This document shows positions 1 through 7,595 of a stretch of DNA of 40,766 bases, one piece after another (within the stretch, counting starts at the first letter, position 1; every line of letters begins with the position of its first letter). The notes below the pieces were generated by a model. The model searched no databases and had not been told where the DNA came from. It was given only the letters and a program-made list of their open reading frames with translations. A program made the translations under genes and the position numbers. The stretch is from an uncultured Ruminiclostridium sp. (GTDB taxonomy: Bacteria > Bacillota > Clostridia > Oscillospirales > Acutalibacteraceae): positions 1 to 40,766 of the forward strand of contig CABUCM010000025.1 of assembly GCA_902490005.1 (NCBI GenBank), in the 5' to 3' direction.

Positions 1-135
1 ATTATTATAGGCCTCTTCCATCCAGCCCTTTTTCCCGCCGCTGGAGGCTGCAACGCCTGCGATATGTGTTCTTCTTTGATTTGCGCCGATTGCTGCTGTG
101 AATGCATGGGCGGAGACTTGATTCCCTGCTGTTAA
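1..135 (+). CDS. Cysteine-rich C-terminal tail of a protein truncated by the window edge
   Basis: Frame 1 is open from the first base to a TAA at 133-135, giving 44 residues. The start lies outside the window. The first ~15 residues are hydrophobic (IIIGLFHPALFPAAGG), and the last 28 contain ten cysteines in a dense pattern that includes CNACDMC, CCCEC and a terminal CC. That composition is very unlikely by chance and suggests a metal-binding or palmitoylation-like cysteine cluster at the end of a membrane-attached protein. The next gene starts 22 bases downstream on the same strand, so the two may be co-transcribed. I do not recognise the family with certainty and assign no function. The coding call is reasonably safe because of the unusual composition and the well-placed stop. 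Confidence 0.55.
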   Translation: MIIGLFHPALFPAAGGCNACDMCSSLICADCCCECMGGDLIPCC

Positions 136-157
136 TCATAAGGAGGCTGGTCACTGT

Positions 158-691
158 TTGAGTAAAAGTGGAAAAATTGCCTTGGGCGGGCTGCTGACGG
201 CGCTGGGTGTGGTGCTGATGTTCCTCACCGGATTGATCCCAGTCGGGACTTACGCTCTGCCTGCGATTGCCGGCGTATTGCTGATTATCGCGGTGATTGA
301 AATCGGCCTGAAATGGGCGTGGATGATTTTTATAGCGGTCGCGGTGTTATCCCTGTTGTTTGCCGCTGATAAAGAAGCGGCTTTGCTGTTTGCCTTGTTT
401 TTTGGATATTACCCGGTGCTGAAGTCTTTGCTGGAACGGATTCCTAACAAGGCGGCGTCTTGGGTAAGTAAATTTTTGGTGTTTAACATCGCTATGGTAG
501 TTTGCTTTTTCCTGGCTGTTACGCTATTACAGATCCCAGAAGAATCGTTTACCTTATTTGGCGTTTATCTGCCCTGGGTATTTTTGATCCTTGGCAATAT
601 CGTATTCTTCATTTATGATATTGCTTTATCCGGCCTGGTGATGACATATTTTGAAAAGCTGCATCCTAAAATTAAAAAAATGCTGAAATAA
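158..691 (+). CDS. Small polytopic membrane protein, function unknown
   Basis: This encodes 177 residues from a TTG start. An AGGAGG sits at 141-146, 11 bases before the TTG, which decides the start. The protein is almost entirely hydrophobic, with about five membrane segments (roughly residues 7-27, 32-50, 52-70, 106-128 and 136-160), short loops and a basic C-terminus (HPKIKKMLK). The size and helix layout recall small integral membrane proteins of Firmicutes such as substrate-binding components of ECF transporters, but I see no diagnostic motif and no ATPase neighbour, so that is only a possibility. A hairpin terminator begins at its stop codon, so it ends a transcript that may include the cysteine-rich gene upstream. 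Confidence 0.8.
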   Translation: MSKSGKIALGGLLTALGVVLMFLTGLIPVGTYALPAIAGVLLIIAVIEIGLKWAWMIFIAVAVLSLLFAADKEAALLFALFFGYYPVLKSLLERIPNKAASWVSKFLVFNIAMVVCFFLAVTLLQIPEESFTLFGVYLPWVFLILGNIVFFIYDIALSGLVMTYFEKLHPKIKKMLK

Positions 692-735
692 ACACATCCG
701 ACTGTAAAGCGCACTTTGCATTTGGGTGTGTTTTT
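691..735 (+). terminator. Rho-independent terminator after the membrane protein gene
   Basis: The arms AACACATCC and GGGTGTGTT pair with one G-U. They enclose a second stem, TGTAAAG with CTTTGCA (also one G-U), and the structure ends in a T run at 731-735. It starts on the last base of the stop codon of the upstream gene. Confidence 0.7.
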
Positions 736-797
736 GCGTTTTCAAGAGACAAACTTGCAAAAATTTTTAAAAAAGCACAGAATTGTTTGTTTTTTAC

Positions 798-826
798 TTG
801 ATTTTTGCAAGACGAAGTTTTAATAT
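798..826 (+). promoter_or_regulatory. Candidate sigma-A promoter for the rpiR-like gene
   Basis: TTGATT at 798-803 and TAATAT at 821-826 are separated by 17 bases, each matching four of six consensus positions. It sits in an AT-rich stretch after the preceding terminator and about 100 bases before the RpiR-type gene. No other better pair is seen in the gap. Confidence 0.4.
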
Positions 827-924
827 GAATTTGTACTAAAATGAACCAATTGATTGAATAGCCTTTTCCAAAGACTGATAGATTAAAATTGAAGTTAAAA
901 ATGGTAATAAGGAGTGAACCAGCC

Positions 925-1806
925 TTGAAACATTTGCTGTCCCGCATTGAAAAAATGATGCCTGGCTTTTCCAAGGGCCAACGGCGCATCGCGCAATACA
1001 TTGAAGAACACTATGATAAAGCCGCGTTTATGACCGCCTCTAAGCTGGGGGCTACCGTTGGCGTCAGCGAATCTACTGTGGTTCGCTTTGCGACGGAGGT
1101 GGGCTACGAGGGTTATCCCCAGCTTCAAAAAGCTATGCAGGAAATGATTCGGAATAAGCTGACCTCAGTACAGCGGATTGAGGTGACCAGCAACCGCATA
1201 GGAGACGCGGATGTTTTGGACAGCGTGCTGAATCAAGATATTGATAAAATCCGGCGCACCTTAGAAGAAACCTCTCATCAGAGTTTTTACGACGCCGTGG
1301 ATGCCATTGTTTCCGCCCGGAAAATTTATATTCTGTCGGCGCGGAGCGCTTCCGCTCTGGGGCTTTTCTTGAATTATTATTTCAGCCTGATTTTTGATCA
1401 GGTGGAACTGGTGACCACCACCAGCAAGACGGAAATTTATGAGAAAATGTTCCGCATCAACGACAAGGATGTGGTAATTGGCATCAGTTTTCCCAGGTAT
1501 TCCAAGCAGGCGGTGAACGCCATGAATTTTGCCAAAAAGAAGGGCGCCAAAGGGGTCGCCTTGACGGACAGCATGCTGTCCCCTTTGGCCGGCCAGGCGG
1601 ATTATGTGCTGCTGGCTAGAAGCGACATGGCTTCTGTGGTTGACAGTCTGGTTGCGCCGCTGAGCCTGATTAACGCCATTATTGTGGCAACCGCCCTGAA
1701 GAAAAAGGACCAGGTGTCAGAAACCTTCCAAAACCTGGAGGAAATCTGGGATGAATATGAGGTTTACGAAAAGGTTGAGGAGGATTCGGTTGAATCTGGA
1801 ATTTGA
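925..1806 (+). CDS. RpiR/MurR-family transcriptional regulator (HTH + SIS)
   Basis: The protein has 293 residues from TTG 925, chosen because AAGGAG lies at 909-914, ten bases upstream. An in-frame TTG at 889 would add 12 residues but has no Shine-Dalgarno. Residues ~1-75 form the RpiR helix-turn-helix domain (FSKGQRRIAQYIEEHY, then GVSESTVVRFATEVGYEGYPQLQ). Residues ~110-260 form a SIS domain that in this family binds a phosphosugar (IYILSARSASALGLFLNYYF, VVIGISFPRYSKQAVNAMNFAKKKGA, ALTDSMLSPLAGQADYVLLA). Family members sense sugar phosphates and repress or activate sugar or cell-wall recycling genes. The target here is unknown, and no sugar gene is adjacent on this strand. It overlaps the next gene by 17 bases, so it probably shares a transcript with the flavoprotein and cmk genes. 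Confidence 0.9.
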   Translation: MKHLLSRIEKMMPGFSKGQRRIAQYIEEHYDKAAFMTASKLGATVGVSESTVVRFATEVGYEGYPQLQKAMQEMIRNKLTSVQRIEVTSNRIGDADVLDSVLNQDIDKIRRTLEETSHQSFYDAVDAIVSARKIYILSARSASALGLFLNYYFSLIFDQVELVTTTSKTEIYEKMFRINDKDVVIGISFPRYSKQAVNAMNFAKKKGAKGVALTDSMLSPLAGQADYVLLARSDMASVVDSLVAPLSLINAIIVATALKKKDQVSETFQNLEEIWDEYEVYEKVEEDSVESGI

Positions 1807-3031
1807 CGCAGCAGTGATCGGAGGGGGCCCTGCGGGAATGATGGCGGCTTCCTGCGCCGCCCGGCTTGGCGCCAGGACGGCTTTGCTGGAGAAAAACACA
1901 AAGCTGGGAAGAAAGCTGATGATTACCGGAAAGGGCCGGTGCAACGTGTGCAATCAGTGCGATAACGCATCGTTTATCGCGGCGGTGCCGGGTAACGGCC
2001 GTTTTTTATACAGCGCCGTCAACCGTTTTTCCCCGCAGGATACCATGGAATATTTTGAGTCTCTGGGCGTTGGGCTGAAAACAGAACGGGGAAACCGCGT
2101 TTTTCCGGTCAGCGACAAAGCGTCGGATATCGTTGACGCAATGAAAAGTGATGTGGAAACATCCGGTGTTCACGTGTTGCAGGAAGAGGCAAAAGCCATT
2201 ATAATAGAAGAAGGCTGTATCCGGGGCATTAAAACCAGTTCCGGGAAAAGGATTTCGGCTGCTAGCGTCATCATCGCCTGCGGCGGCTTGTCTTATCCTG
2301 GCACCGGCTCTACCGGAGACGGCTACCGCTTAGCCAAGCAGGCGGGGCATACGGTGGTTCCCGCCAGGCCGTCTTTGGTTCCTTTGGTTTGCCGGGAGGC
2401 TTGGTGCCGGGAGTTACAAGGGCTATCCCTGCGAAATATCGCGATTCAGGTGACTGACCGAAAAGAAGGAAAAGAGCTTTACCGGGATTTTGGGGAAATG
2501 CTTTTTACTCATTTTGGCGTCAGCGGCCCCGTGGTTTTAAGCGCCAGCGCCCATATGAGGGATTTTATTCCCGACCGGTATCAAGTCAGCATCGATTTAA
2601 AACCGGGGCTATCTGCGGAACAGCTGGATTTGAGGCTCCAAAGAGATTTTCAGAAATTCCAAAATCGTGATTTTAGCAATTCTCTGCATGAGCTTCTTCC
2701 GAAAAAGCTGATTCCGGTGGCGGTTAAACTGTCCGGCGTTCCGGCGGAGAAAAAGTGCAATCAGATTTCCAGGCAGGAACGGCTGGACTTCGGGAGGCTG
2801 CTGAAATCTCTTACGGTAACGGTTGCTGGTTTCCGTCCGATTGAGGAGGCCATAATCACCTCCGGCGGCGTAGCGGTGAACGAGGTTTCGCCAAAAACCA
2901 TGGAAAGCAAGCTGGTAAAAGGGCTATTTTTTGCCGGCGAGGTGCTGGATGTAGACGCCTATACCGGCGGGTTCAATCTACAGATCGCTTTTTCAACCGG
3001 TTATTTAGCCGGAAATTCTATTTGGGGGTAA
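1790..3031 (+). CDS. NAD(P)/FAD-dependent oxidoreductase, HI0933/BaiN (YhiN) family
   Basis: The 413-residue flavoprotein starts at TTG 1790, six bases after GAGGAGG at 1777-1783. An upstream in-frame ATG at 1751 would add 13 residues but lies well inside the previous gene without a ribosome site. The N-terminus carries the FAD dinucleotide-binding motif (AAVIGGGPAGMMAA), followed by the family signature LGRKLMITGKGRCNVCN. A later GGLSYPGTGSTGDGY segment and the C-terminal FAD-contacting stretch GLFFAGEVLDVDAYTGGFNLQIAFSTG are also typical. Family members are annotated as aminoacetone oxidase or 3-dehydro-bile-acid reductase (BaiN), but most have no tested substrate, so I leave the reaction open. 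It ends four bases before cmk, and this neighbour pairing is common in Clostridia. Confidence 0.9.
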   Translation: MNLEFDAAVIGGGPAGMMAASCAARLGARTALLEKNTKLGRKLMITGKGRCNVCNQCDNASFIAAVPGNGRFLYSAVNRFSPQDTMEYFESLGVGLKTERGNRVFPVSDKASDIVDAMKSDVETSGVHVLQEEAKAIIIEEGCIRGIKTSSGKRISAASVIIACGGLSYPGTGSTGDGYRLAKQAGHTVVPARPSLVPLVCREAWCRELQGLSLRNIAIQVTDRKEGKELYRDFGEMLFTHFGVSGPVVLSASAHMRDFIPDRYQVSIDLKPGLSAEQLDLRLQRDFQKFQNRDFSNSLHELLPKKLIPVAVKLSGVPAEKKCNQISRQERLDFGRLLKSLTVTVAGFRPIEEAIITSGGVAVNEVSPKTMESKLVKGLFFAGEVLDVDAYTGGFNLQIAFSTGYLAGNSIWG

Positions 3032-3035
3032 CCGA

Positions 3036-3707
3036 ATGTTTTCAGTAGCCATCGACGGCCCCGCTGGGGCGGGGAAAAGTACCATTTCCAGGCAGGCCGC
3101 CAAAGATATGGGCTTTATTTATGTAGATACCGGCGCCCTTTACCGGGCGGTGGGCCTAGCCGCTTTAAGGGGCGGGATCGACTTGGAGGATGCCGCCGGG
3201 CTTCAGGCATTTCTTTCTAGCACGAAAATCGAACTTGATTTCCAGGCGGGGGAACAGCATGTGCTGGTAAACGGCGAGGATGTTTCTGATTTGATCCGTA
3301 CCCCGGAGGTGTCTATGATGGCCTCCAAGGTTTCCGCTATTCCCGCAGTCAGAGCGTTTTTGTTTGAGCTGCAGCAGTCCTTGGCAAAGCGCCATAATGT
3401 GGTGATGGATGGGCGGGATATCGGCACGGTGGTGCTGCCCAACGCCCAGCTAAAAATATTTTTAACCGCTGCGCCGGAGGAACGCGCCAGGAGAAGATAT
3501 CGTGAATTGGTGGTAAAGGATCCCGCCACGGATTACAACCAGGTCTTGGCGGAAATCAAGCAGCGTGATTATCAGGATTCCCATCGGGAGATCGCGCCGC
3601 TGAAGCCGGCCGAAGATTCTGTTTTGGTGGATACCTCGAATCTGAGCTTGGAGCAGTCTGTCAATAAGATAACTGAATTGATAAAGGAGAGGCTTTCCCG
3701 TGGGTGA
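3036..3707 (+). CDS. cmk: Cytidylate kinase
   Basis: The 223 residues match the usual length of (d)CMP kinase, which transfers phosphate from ATP to CMP or dCMP in the cytosol. The P-loop is at the N-terminus (DGPAGAGKST, residues ~7-16), followed by YVDTGALYRA, the CMP-binding MDGRDIGTVVLPNA stretch around residues 123-136, and the lid RRRYREL. The C-terminus has the conserved VDTSNLSLEQSVNKI segment. It begins four bases after the flavoprotein stop and overlaps plsC by eight bases, so the three are translated from one message. Nothing is missing from the expected motif set. Confidence 0.97.
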   Translation: MFSVAIDGPAGAGKSTISRQAAKDMGFIYVDTGALYRAVGLAALRGGIDLEDAAGLQAFLSSTKIELDFQAGEQHVLVNGEDVSDLIRTPEVSMMASKVSAIPAVRAFLFELQQSLAKRHNVVMDGRDIGTVVLPNAQLKIFLTAAPEERARRRYRELVVKDPATDYNQVLAEIKQRDYQDSHREIAPLKPAEDSVLVDTSNLSLEQSVNKITELIKERLSRG

Positions 3708-4323
3708 CCTGACAAAAAACACGCCGTTCTATAATTTCGCAAAGGGCCTTTTGCCGGTGATTTTCAAGCCTCTTTATTTTTATAAGGTGAAGAATAAAAA
3801 CAATTTGCCCAAAGATCAGGGCTGTGTGGTTTGCTGTAATCATATTTCTATGAAGGATCCGGTCTTTTTGGGCCTTTCCCAAAAACGGATGATCCGCTAT
3901 ATGGCAAAAAGCGAGCTGTTTCAAAACAAATTCGTAGCCAAGATCATCTCCGGCCTGGGGGCGTTTCCGGTTCACCGGGGAAAACACGACGAGGGCGCCA
4001 TCAACCTGGCGGAGGAATATTTAAAGCAAGGCGCTGTGGTGGGGATTTTTATTGAGGGGACCCGTTCCAGGGATGGGAACCTGTTAAAACCAAAATCCGG
4101 GGCGGCAATGCTGGCCTATAAGGCTCAGGTGCCTATTGTCCCGGTTTCTATTTCCACCAAGGGCGGCGGACCGCTGAAGTTGTTTCACAGGGTGAACATC
4201 AATTGCGGCCAGCCGGTTACTTTGAAGGAACTGGGATTAACCGAGGGCACCGGCCCTCAGTTCCGCGAGGCCAGCCGCAAGATCATGGAACTGATCGGTG
4301 CATTGCGGCGGCAGGATATCTAA
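3700..4323 (+). CDS. plsC: 1-acyl-sn-glycerol-3-phosphate acyltransferase (PlsC-like)
   Basis: The 207-residue protein starts at GTG 3700 with AAAGGAGAGG just upstream and overlaps the cmk end by eight bases. It carries the acyltransferase motif I NHISMKDP (Asn-His plus the downstream Asp, ~residues 47-54), motif II-like GAFPVHRG, motif III FIEGTRSRDGNL and motif IV VPIVPVSI. The reaction in this family is acylation of lysophosphatidic acid to phosphatidic acid at the membrane. A hydrophobic stretch near residues 11-28 may associate it with the membrane. The order cmk, plsC, ispH is widespread in Clostridia. Substrate preference cannot be read from sequence. Confidence 0.93.
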   Translation: MGDLTKNTPFYNFAKGLLPVIFKPLYFYKVKNKNNLPKDQGCVVCCNHISMKDPVFLGLSQKRMIRYMAKSELFQNKFVAKIISGLGAFPVHRGKHDEGAINLAEEYLKQGAVVGIFIEGTRSRDGNLLKPKSGAAMLAYKAQVPIVPVSISTKGGGPLKLFHRVNINCGQPVTLKELGLTEGTGPQFREASRKIMELIGALRRQDI

Positions 4324-4335
4324 AGGAGAGCGTAC

Positions 4336-6399
4336 ATGTCAAAAATTACGGTGGCAAAAACCGCTGGCTTTTGTTTTGGCGTCAACCGCGCCATTGAAAT
4401 TGTAAACCGGCTGCTGGACCAAGGAAAGCGGGTTTACACTTTGGGGCCGATTATTCATAACCCTCAAATGGTGGCGTCTTTGGAGCAAAGGGGTGTTACG
4501 ATAGTATCAGAGCCGGCTCAGGTTCAGCCCGGCGGCATTTTGGTCATTCGGTCCCATGGCGTTCCCCTCAGCGTTTTGCAGGAGATCGAAAAGCTTGGCA
4601 TCGAGTACGCCGACGCAACCTGTCCCTTTGTCGGCAAGATCCACCAGATCGTCTTTTCCGCTTCTGAAAAGGGAATTCCGGTGCTTATCGCCGGCGATCC
4701 GGACCACCCGGAGGTACAGGGTATTCGAGGGCATTGCCTCGGAGAAAGCTACGTTTTCCGGCATCAGGAGGAACTGGAAACACTGATTAAAAATAATTCT
4801 ATTTTAGATAATAAAGAGCTTTTCGTGGTGGCTCAAACCACTTTTAGCGTTTCAGAATGGGAAAATTGTTTGAAAATTCTGAAAAGAGTATATACAAACG
4901 CCACGATTTTTGATACAATATGTAATGCTACATCAGAACGGCAGGCTGAAGCTGTAAGGTTGGCGAAGCAGAAAAACCTGATGATTATCATCGGGGGGAG
5001 AGAAAGTTCCAACACCGCAAAGCTGAAAAGCGTGTGCGAGCCTTTTTGCAGGACTTGCTTAATTGAGACAGCGAAGGAGCTGCCGGTATCTGAAATCAAG
5101 CAGGCGTATTCCATTGGAATCACGGCGGGTGCATCCACACCTGCCAGCATTATAAAGGAGGCACTAGAAACCATGACGGATATTCTAGAAAACAAAGAAA
5201 TGGCTGAGACTAATGAAGGAGAAATGAACTTCGAAGAGATGCTTGAAGAATCTCTGAAAAGCTTTACTACAGATGAAAAGGTCCGCGGTGTAGTCGTTGG
5301 TATTGCTCCGAATGAGATTTATGTGGATGTGGGCAGAAAACAAGCTGGCTTTGTTCCACTTTCTGAACTCTCTGCCGATCCCAACGCCAAGGCGGAAGAC
5401 TTAGTAAAGATCGGCGACGAAATGGATCTTCTCATCATGCGTACCAACGACCAGGAAGGCACCATCATGCTTTCTAAAAAGCGGCTGGATGCCATCAAGG
5501 GCTGGGAAGAGATCGTAGAAGCAAATGAGAATGAAGCGATTGTCACCGGTATTGTTACCGAAGTAATCAAAGGCGGCGTGATCGCCGTTACCAATGGTGT
5601 CCGGGTGTTCATTCCCGCGTCTCAGGCAACTGCTTCCAGAGGAGATTCCTTGGAAGACCTGCTGAAACAAGAAGTAAAATTCCGTATTATCGAGGTTAAC
5701 CGCGGCCGCAGACGCGCTGTCGGCTCCATTCGTTCTGTGCTGAAGGACGAGAGAAAGAAGCTGGCCGATAAGTTCTGGGAGACCGCCGAAGTGGGTAAGG
5801 TTTACACCGGTACGGTGAAATCTCTGACTTCTTACGGCGCATTTGTGGATTTGGGCGGCATCGATGGTATGGTGCATATTTCTGAGCTGTCCTGGAGCAG
5901 AATTAAGCATCCATCCGAGATCGTCAATGTGGGCGATACGGTGGAAGTATATATTAAGGATCTGGATCCTGAAAAAGGCAAAATTTCTTTGGGCTATAAG
6001 AAGACCGAAGATAATCCTTGGGAGATCCTGAAGAGGGATTACCCGGTAGGCTCTGTGGTGGATGTTACTGTTGTCGGCATGACCACCTTTGGCGCGTTTG
6101 CCCGTATCCTGCCCGGCATCGACGGCTTGATCCATATTTCTCAGATTGCCGACCACAGAATTGAAAAGCCTCAGGATGTTCTGTCCGTTGGTGATGTGGT
6201 CAAGGTTGCGATTACAGATATCGATTATGACAAGAAGCGTATCAGCCTGTCTATCCGGAAGCTTTTGGATGAAGAGGCGCAGGCGAAGGCCCAAGAAGCT
6301 GCCGCCGCTCCCGATGAGGTAGTCGCTTCCACAGAAGATACCGTCGCGGCGGAGCCTGTGGCGGAAGAAGCCGAAAAAGCGCCCGCTGCCGAAGAATAA
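4336..6399 (+). CDS. ispH: IspH (HMBPP reductase) fused to a four-repeat ribosomal protein S1
   Basis: The 687-residue fusion begins at ATG 4336, after AAAGGAGA. Residues 1-~278 are 4-hydroxy-3-methylbut-2-enyl diphosphate reductase, the last step of the MEP isoprenoid pathway. The three [4Fe-4S] ligands are present (C13, C96, C196), as are H41, H74, H124 and catalytic E126 in DPDHPEVQG. Residues ~313-645 contain four S1 RNA-binding repeats (about 313-392, 397-472, 485-560 and 567-645). The last two are the most canonical (SYGAFVDLGGIDGMVHISELSW; TTFGAFARILPGIDGLIHISQI). The tail is rich in Ala and Glu. The fusion is known in Clostridia, where the S1 part likely binds ribosomes or mRNA. An in-frame ATG at 5173 (Met280) with AAAGGAGG at 5154-5161 could also give a free S1 protein. 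The operon partners plsC upstream and dxs/ispA elsewhere in the window fit isoprenoid supply. Confidence 0.96.
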   Translation: MSKITVAKTAGFCFGVNRAIEIVNRLLDQGKRVYTLGPIIHNPQMVASLEQRGVTIVSEPAQVQPGGILVIRSHGVPLSVLQEIEKLGIEYADATCPFVGKIHQIVFSASEKGIPVLIAGDPDHPEVQGIRGHCLGESYVFRHQEELETLIKNNSILDNKELFVVAQTTFSVSEWENCLKILKRVYTNATIFDTICNATSERQAEAVRLAKQKNLMIIIGGRESSNTAKLKSVCEPFCRTCLIETAKELPVSEIKQAYSIGITAGASTPASIIKEALETMTDILENKEMAETNEGEMNFEEMLEESLKSFTTDEKVRGVVVGIAPNEIYVDVGRKQAGFVPLSELSADPNAKAEDLVKIGDEMDLLIMRTNDQEGTIMLSKKRLDAIKGWEEIVEANENEAIVTGIVTEVIKGGVIAVTNGVRVFIPASQATASRGDSLEDLLKQEVKFRIIEVNRGRRRAVGSIRSVLKDERKKLADKFWETAEVGKVYTGTVKSLTSYGAFVDLGGIDGMVHISELSWSRIKHPSEIVNVGDTVEVYIKDLDPEKGKISLGYKKTEDNPWEILKRDYPVGSVVDVTVVGMTTFGAFARILPGIDGLIHISQIADHRIEKPQDVLSVGDVVKVAITDIDYDKKRISLSIRKLLDEEAQAKAQEAAAAPDEVVASTEDTVAAEPVAEEAEKAPAAEE

Positions 6400-6445
6400 G
6401 AAAAGCGGCATTCTCATATTTTTTATTTGAGAGGAACGTCATTTT

Positions 6446-6736
6446 ATGATTCGCCATATCGTTTGCTTTAAGCTGAAAGATAATAGCGAGGAAGCCTGTA
6501 AGCTGGCGCAAAACATTCTTTTGTCCATGGGGGATAACGTACCGTTGGTGCGGGAAATTTCCGTGGGCATAGACTTCCTTCATTCTTCCCGTTCCTATGA
6601 CCTGATTCTACAGGTCACCTTAGATGACCGGGAAGCGTTAAAGGACTATCAGCAGGATCCTTATCATGTCACTGTGGTGAAAAAGCACATGCATGCTGTC
6701 ACGGAAAGCAGCGTCGCTGTGGATTATGAATTGTAA
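6446..6736 (+). CDS. Dabb (stress-responsive A/B barrel) domain protein
   Basis: The 96 residues form one complete Dabb domain. It opens with MIRHIVCFKL and ends with the typical SYDLILQVTLDDREALKDYQQDP stretch and a final VDYEL strand. Family members are dimeric ferredoxin-like alpha/beta barrels. Some are stress-induced and some are enzymes, and nothing here shows which. A GAGAGGAA ribosome site lies about ten bases before the ATG. The gene is 46 bases after ispH-S1 and is followed by a terminator, so it is probably the last gene of that transcript. Confidence 0.88.
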   Translation: MIRHIVCFKLKDNSEEACKLAQNILLSMGDNVPLVREISVGIDFLHSSRSYDLILQVTLDDREALKDYQQDPYHVTVVKKHMHAVTESSVAVDYEL

Positions 6737-6759
6737 GAACCATAGGCTGAATCATTGAT

Positions 6760-6798
6760 AAGCCGGGCCGCCTTTCAGGCAGCCCGGCTTTTTTTGTG
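6760..6798 (+). terminator. Rho-independent terminator after the Dabb gene
   Basis: A nine-base perfect stem (AAGCCGGGC with GCCCGGCTT) encloses a smaller GCCT/AGGC hairpin and is followed by a T run. Confidence 0.9.
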
Positions 6799-6844
6799 TC
6801 AACCGGCCCCGCATCCACATAGACTGGAAAAAGGGGTGATTTTT

Positions 6845-7495
6845 GTGTTGAGACGAAAAAAAATCCGGTGCAGGCGTAACCGTCCCCGGTTAAAATTCTT
6901 AATTCCTATTTTATTGTTGGTGGGACTCTTCATTTTTATTGAGTGCCAATTATCCCCTTTGGTGGAAAAGGCGGCAGAAAGCCAGGCAAAACAGATGTTT
7001 AACCAATCAGTGAACGACGCGGTTGCGGCGGAACTGAACAGCAAAGGGATTACCTATACTGATTTAATACATATTGAAAAAGCCTCTGACGGTGCTGTCC
7101 TGGCCGTCACAACAGATTCCCTTAAAATCAATCAATTAAAGGCCGACATTAGCGTAGCGGTACAAAACCATCTTGGAAAAGAAAAATACAGGCAATTTTC
7201 AGTGCCGGTTGGAACCTTGACCGGAAGCAATCTGCTAAGGGATAAGGGCCCCGCCATCCCGATTGATATTTCTTTCAGCGGCAGCGTAGTAACGGATTTA
7301 AAAAGCGAGTTTGTTTCTGCCGGTATCAACCAGACCAGGCATCAGATTCTAATGACCGTTAAGGGCTACGAGGTTTTGATGGCGCCGGGAATCAATACCA
7401 CTGTGGAAGTGGAAACCACGGTGGCGGTGGCGGAAACTGTGATCGTCGGCCAGGTGCCGGAATTTATGGCGGACCTTTCCGGATTGAAACAATGA
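6845..7495 (+). CDS. yunB: Sporulation protein YunB
   Basis: The protein has 217 residues from GTG 6845. The open frame extends back to 6755, but that would run through the preceding terminator, and AAGGGGTGA at 6831-6839 sits just before the GTG/TTG pair at 6845/6848, so either of those is the true start. The N-terminus is strongly basic (RRKKIRCRRNRPR) and is followed by a single membrane anchor (LKFLIPILLLVGLFIFIE). The remainder fits the YunB family and ends in the conserved VAVAETVIVGQVPEFM motif. In Bacillus subtilis YunB is a mother-cell sporulation protein of unresolved biochemistry. It sits alone between a terminator and the ligA promoter, consistent with separate developmental control. 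Confidence 0.88.
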   Translation: MLRRKKIRCRRNRPRLKFLIPILLLVGLFIFIECQLSPLVEKAAESQAKQMFNQSVNDAVAAELNSKGITYTDLIHIEKASDGAVLAVTTDSLKINQLKADISVAVQNHLGKEKYRQFSVPVGTLTGSNLLRDKGPAIPIDISFSGSVVTDLKSEFVSAGINQTRHQILMTVKGYEVLMAPGINTTVEVETTVAVAETVIVGQVPEFMADLSGLKQ

Positions 7496-7496
7496 G

Positions 7497-7525
7497 TTGC
7501 TAAGTTTCCGTTTTTTGGTTATAAT
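7497..7525 (+). promoter_or_regulatory. Sigma-A promoter of ligA
   Basis: TTGCTA (7497-7502) and a perfect TATAAT (7520-7525) are spaced by 17 bases, directly after the yunB stop codon and about 70 bases before the ligA start. Confidence 0.75.
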
Positions 7526-7595
7526 ATTCTTTATAGCTGATTACAAAAATGATTAAAATATGGATGGATCAATCGTGATGGAGGGTTATTTTACC

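Noticed and set aside
5401..6417. 338-residue minus-strand open frame opposite the S1 part of ispH
   Set aside because: It is antisense to a clear S1-repeat coding region, has no family resemblance and a biased composition typical of a shadow frame.
6818..6825. CATAGACT as a sigma-E -10 for yunB
   Set aside because: It resembles the sigma-E -10, but the -35 is poor and the transcript would start inside the yunB ribosome site.
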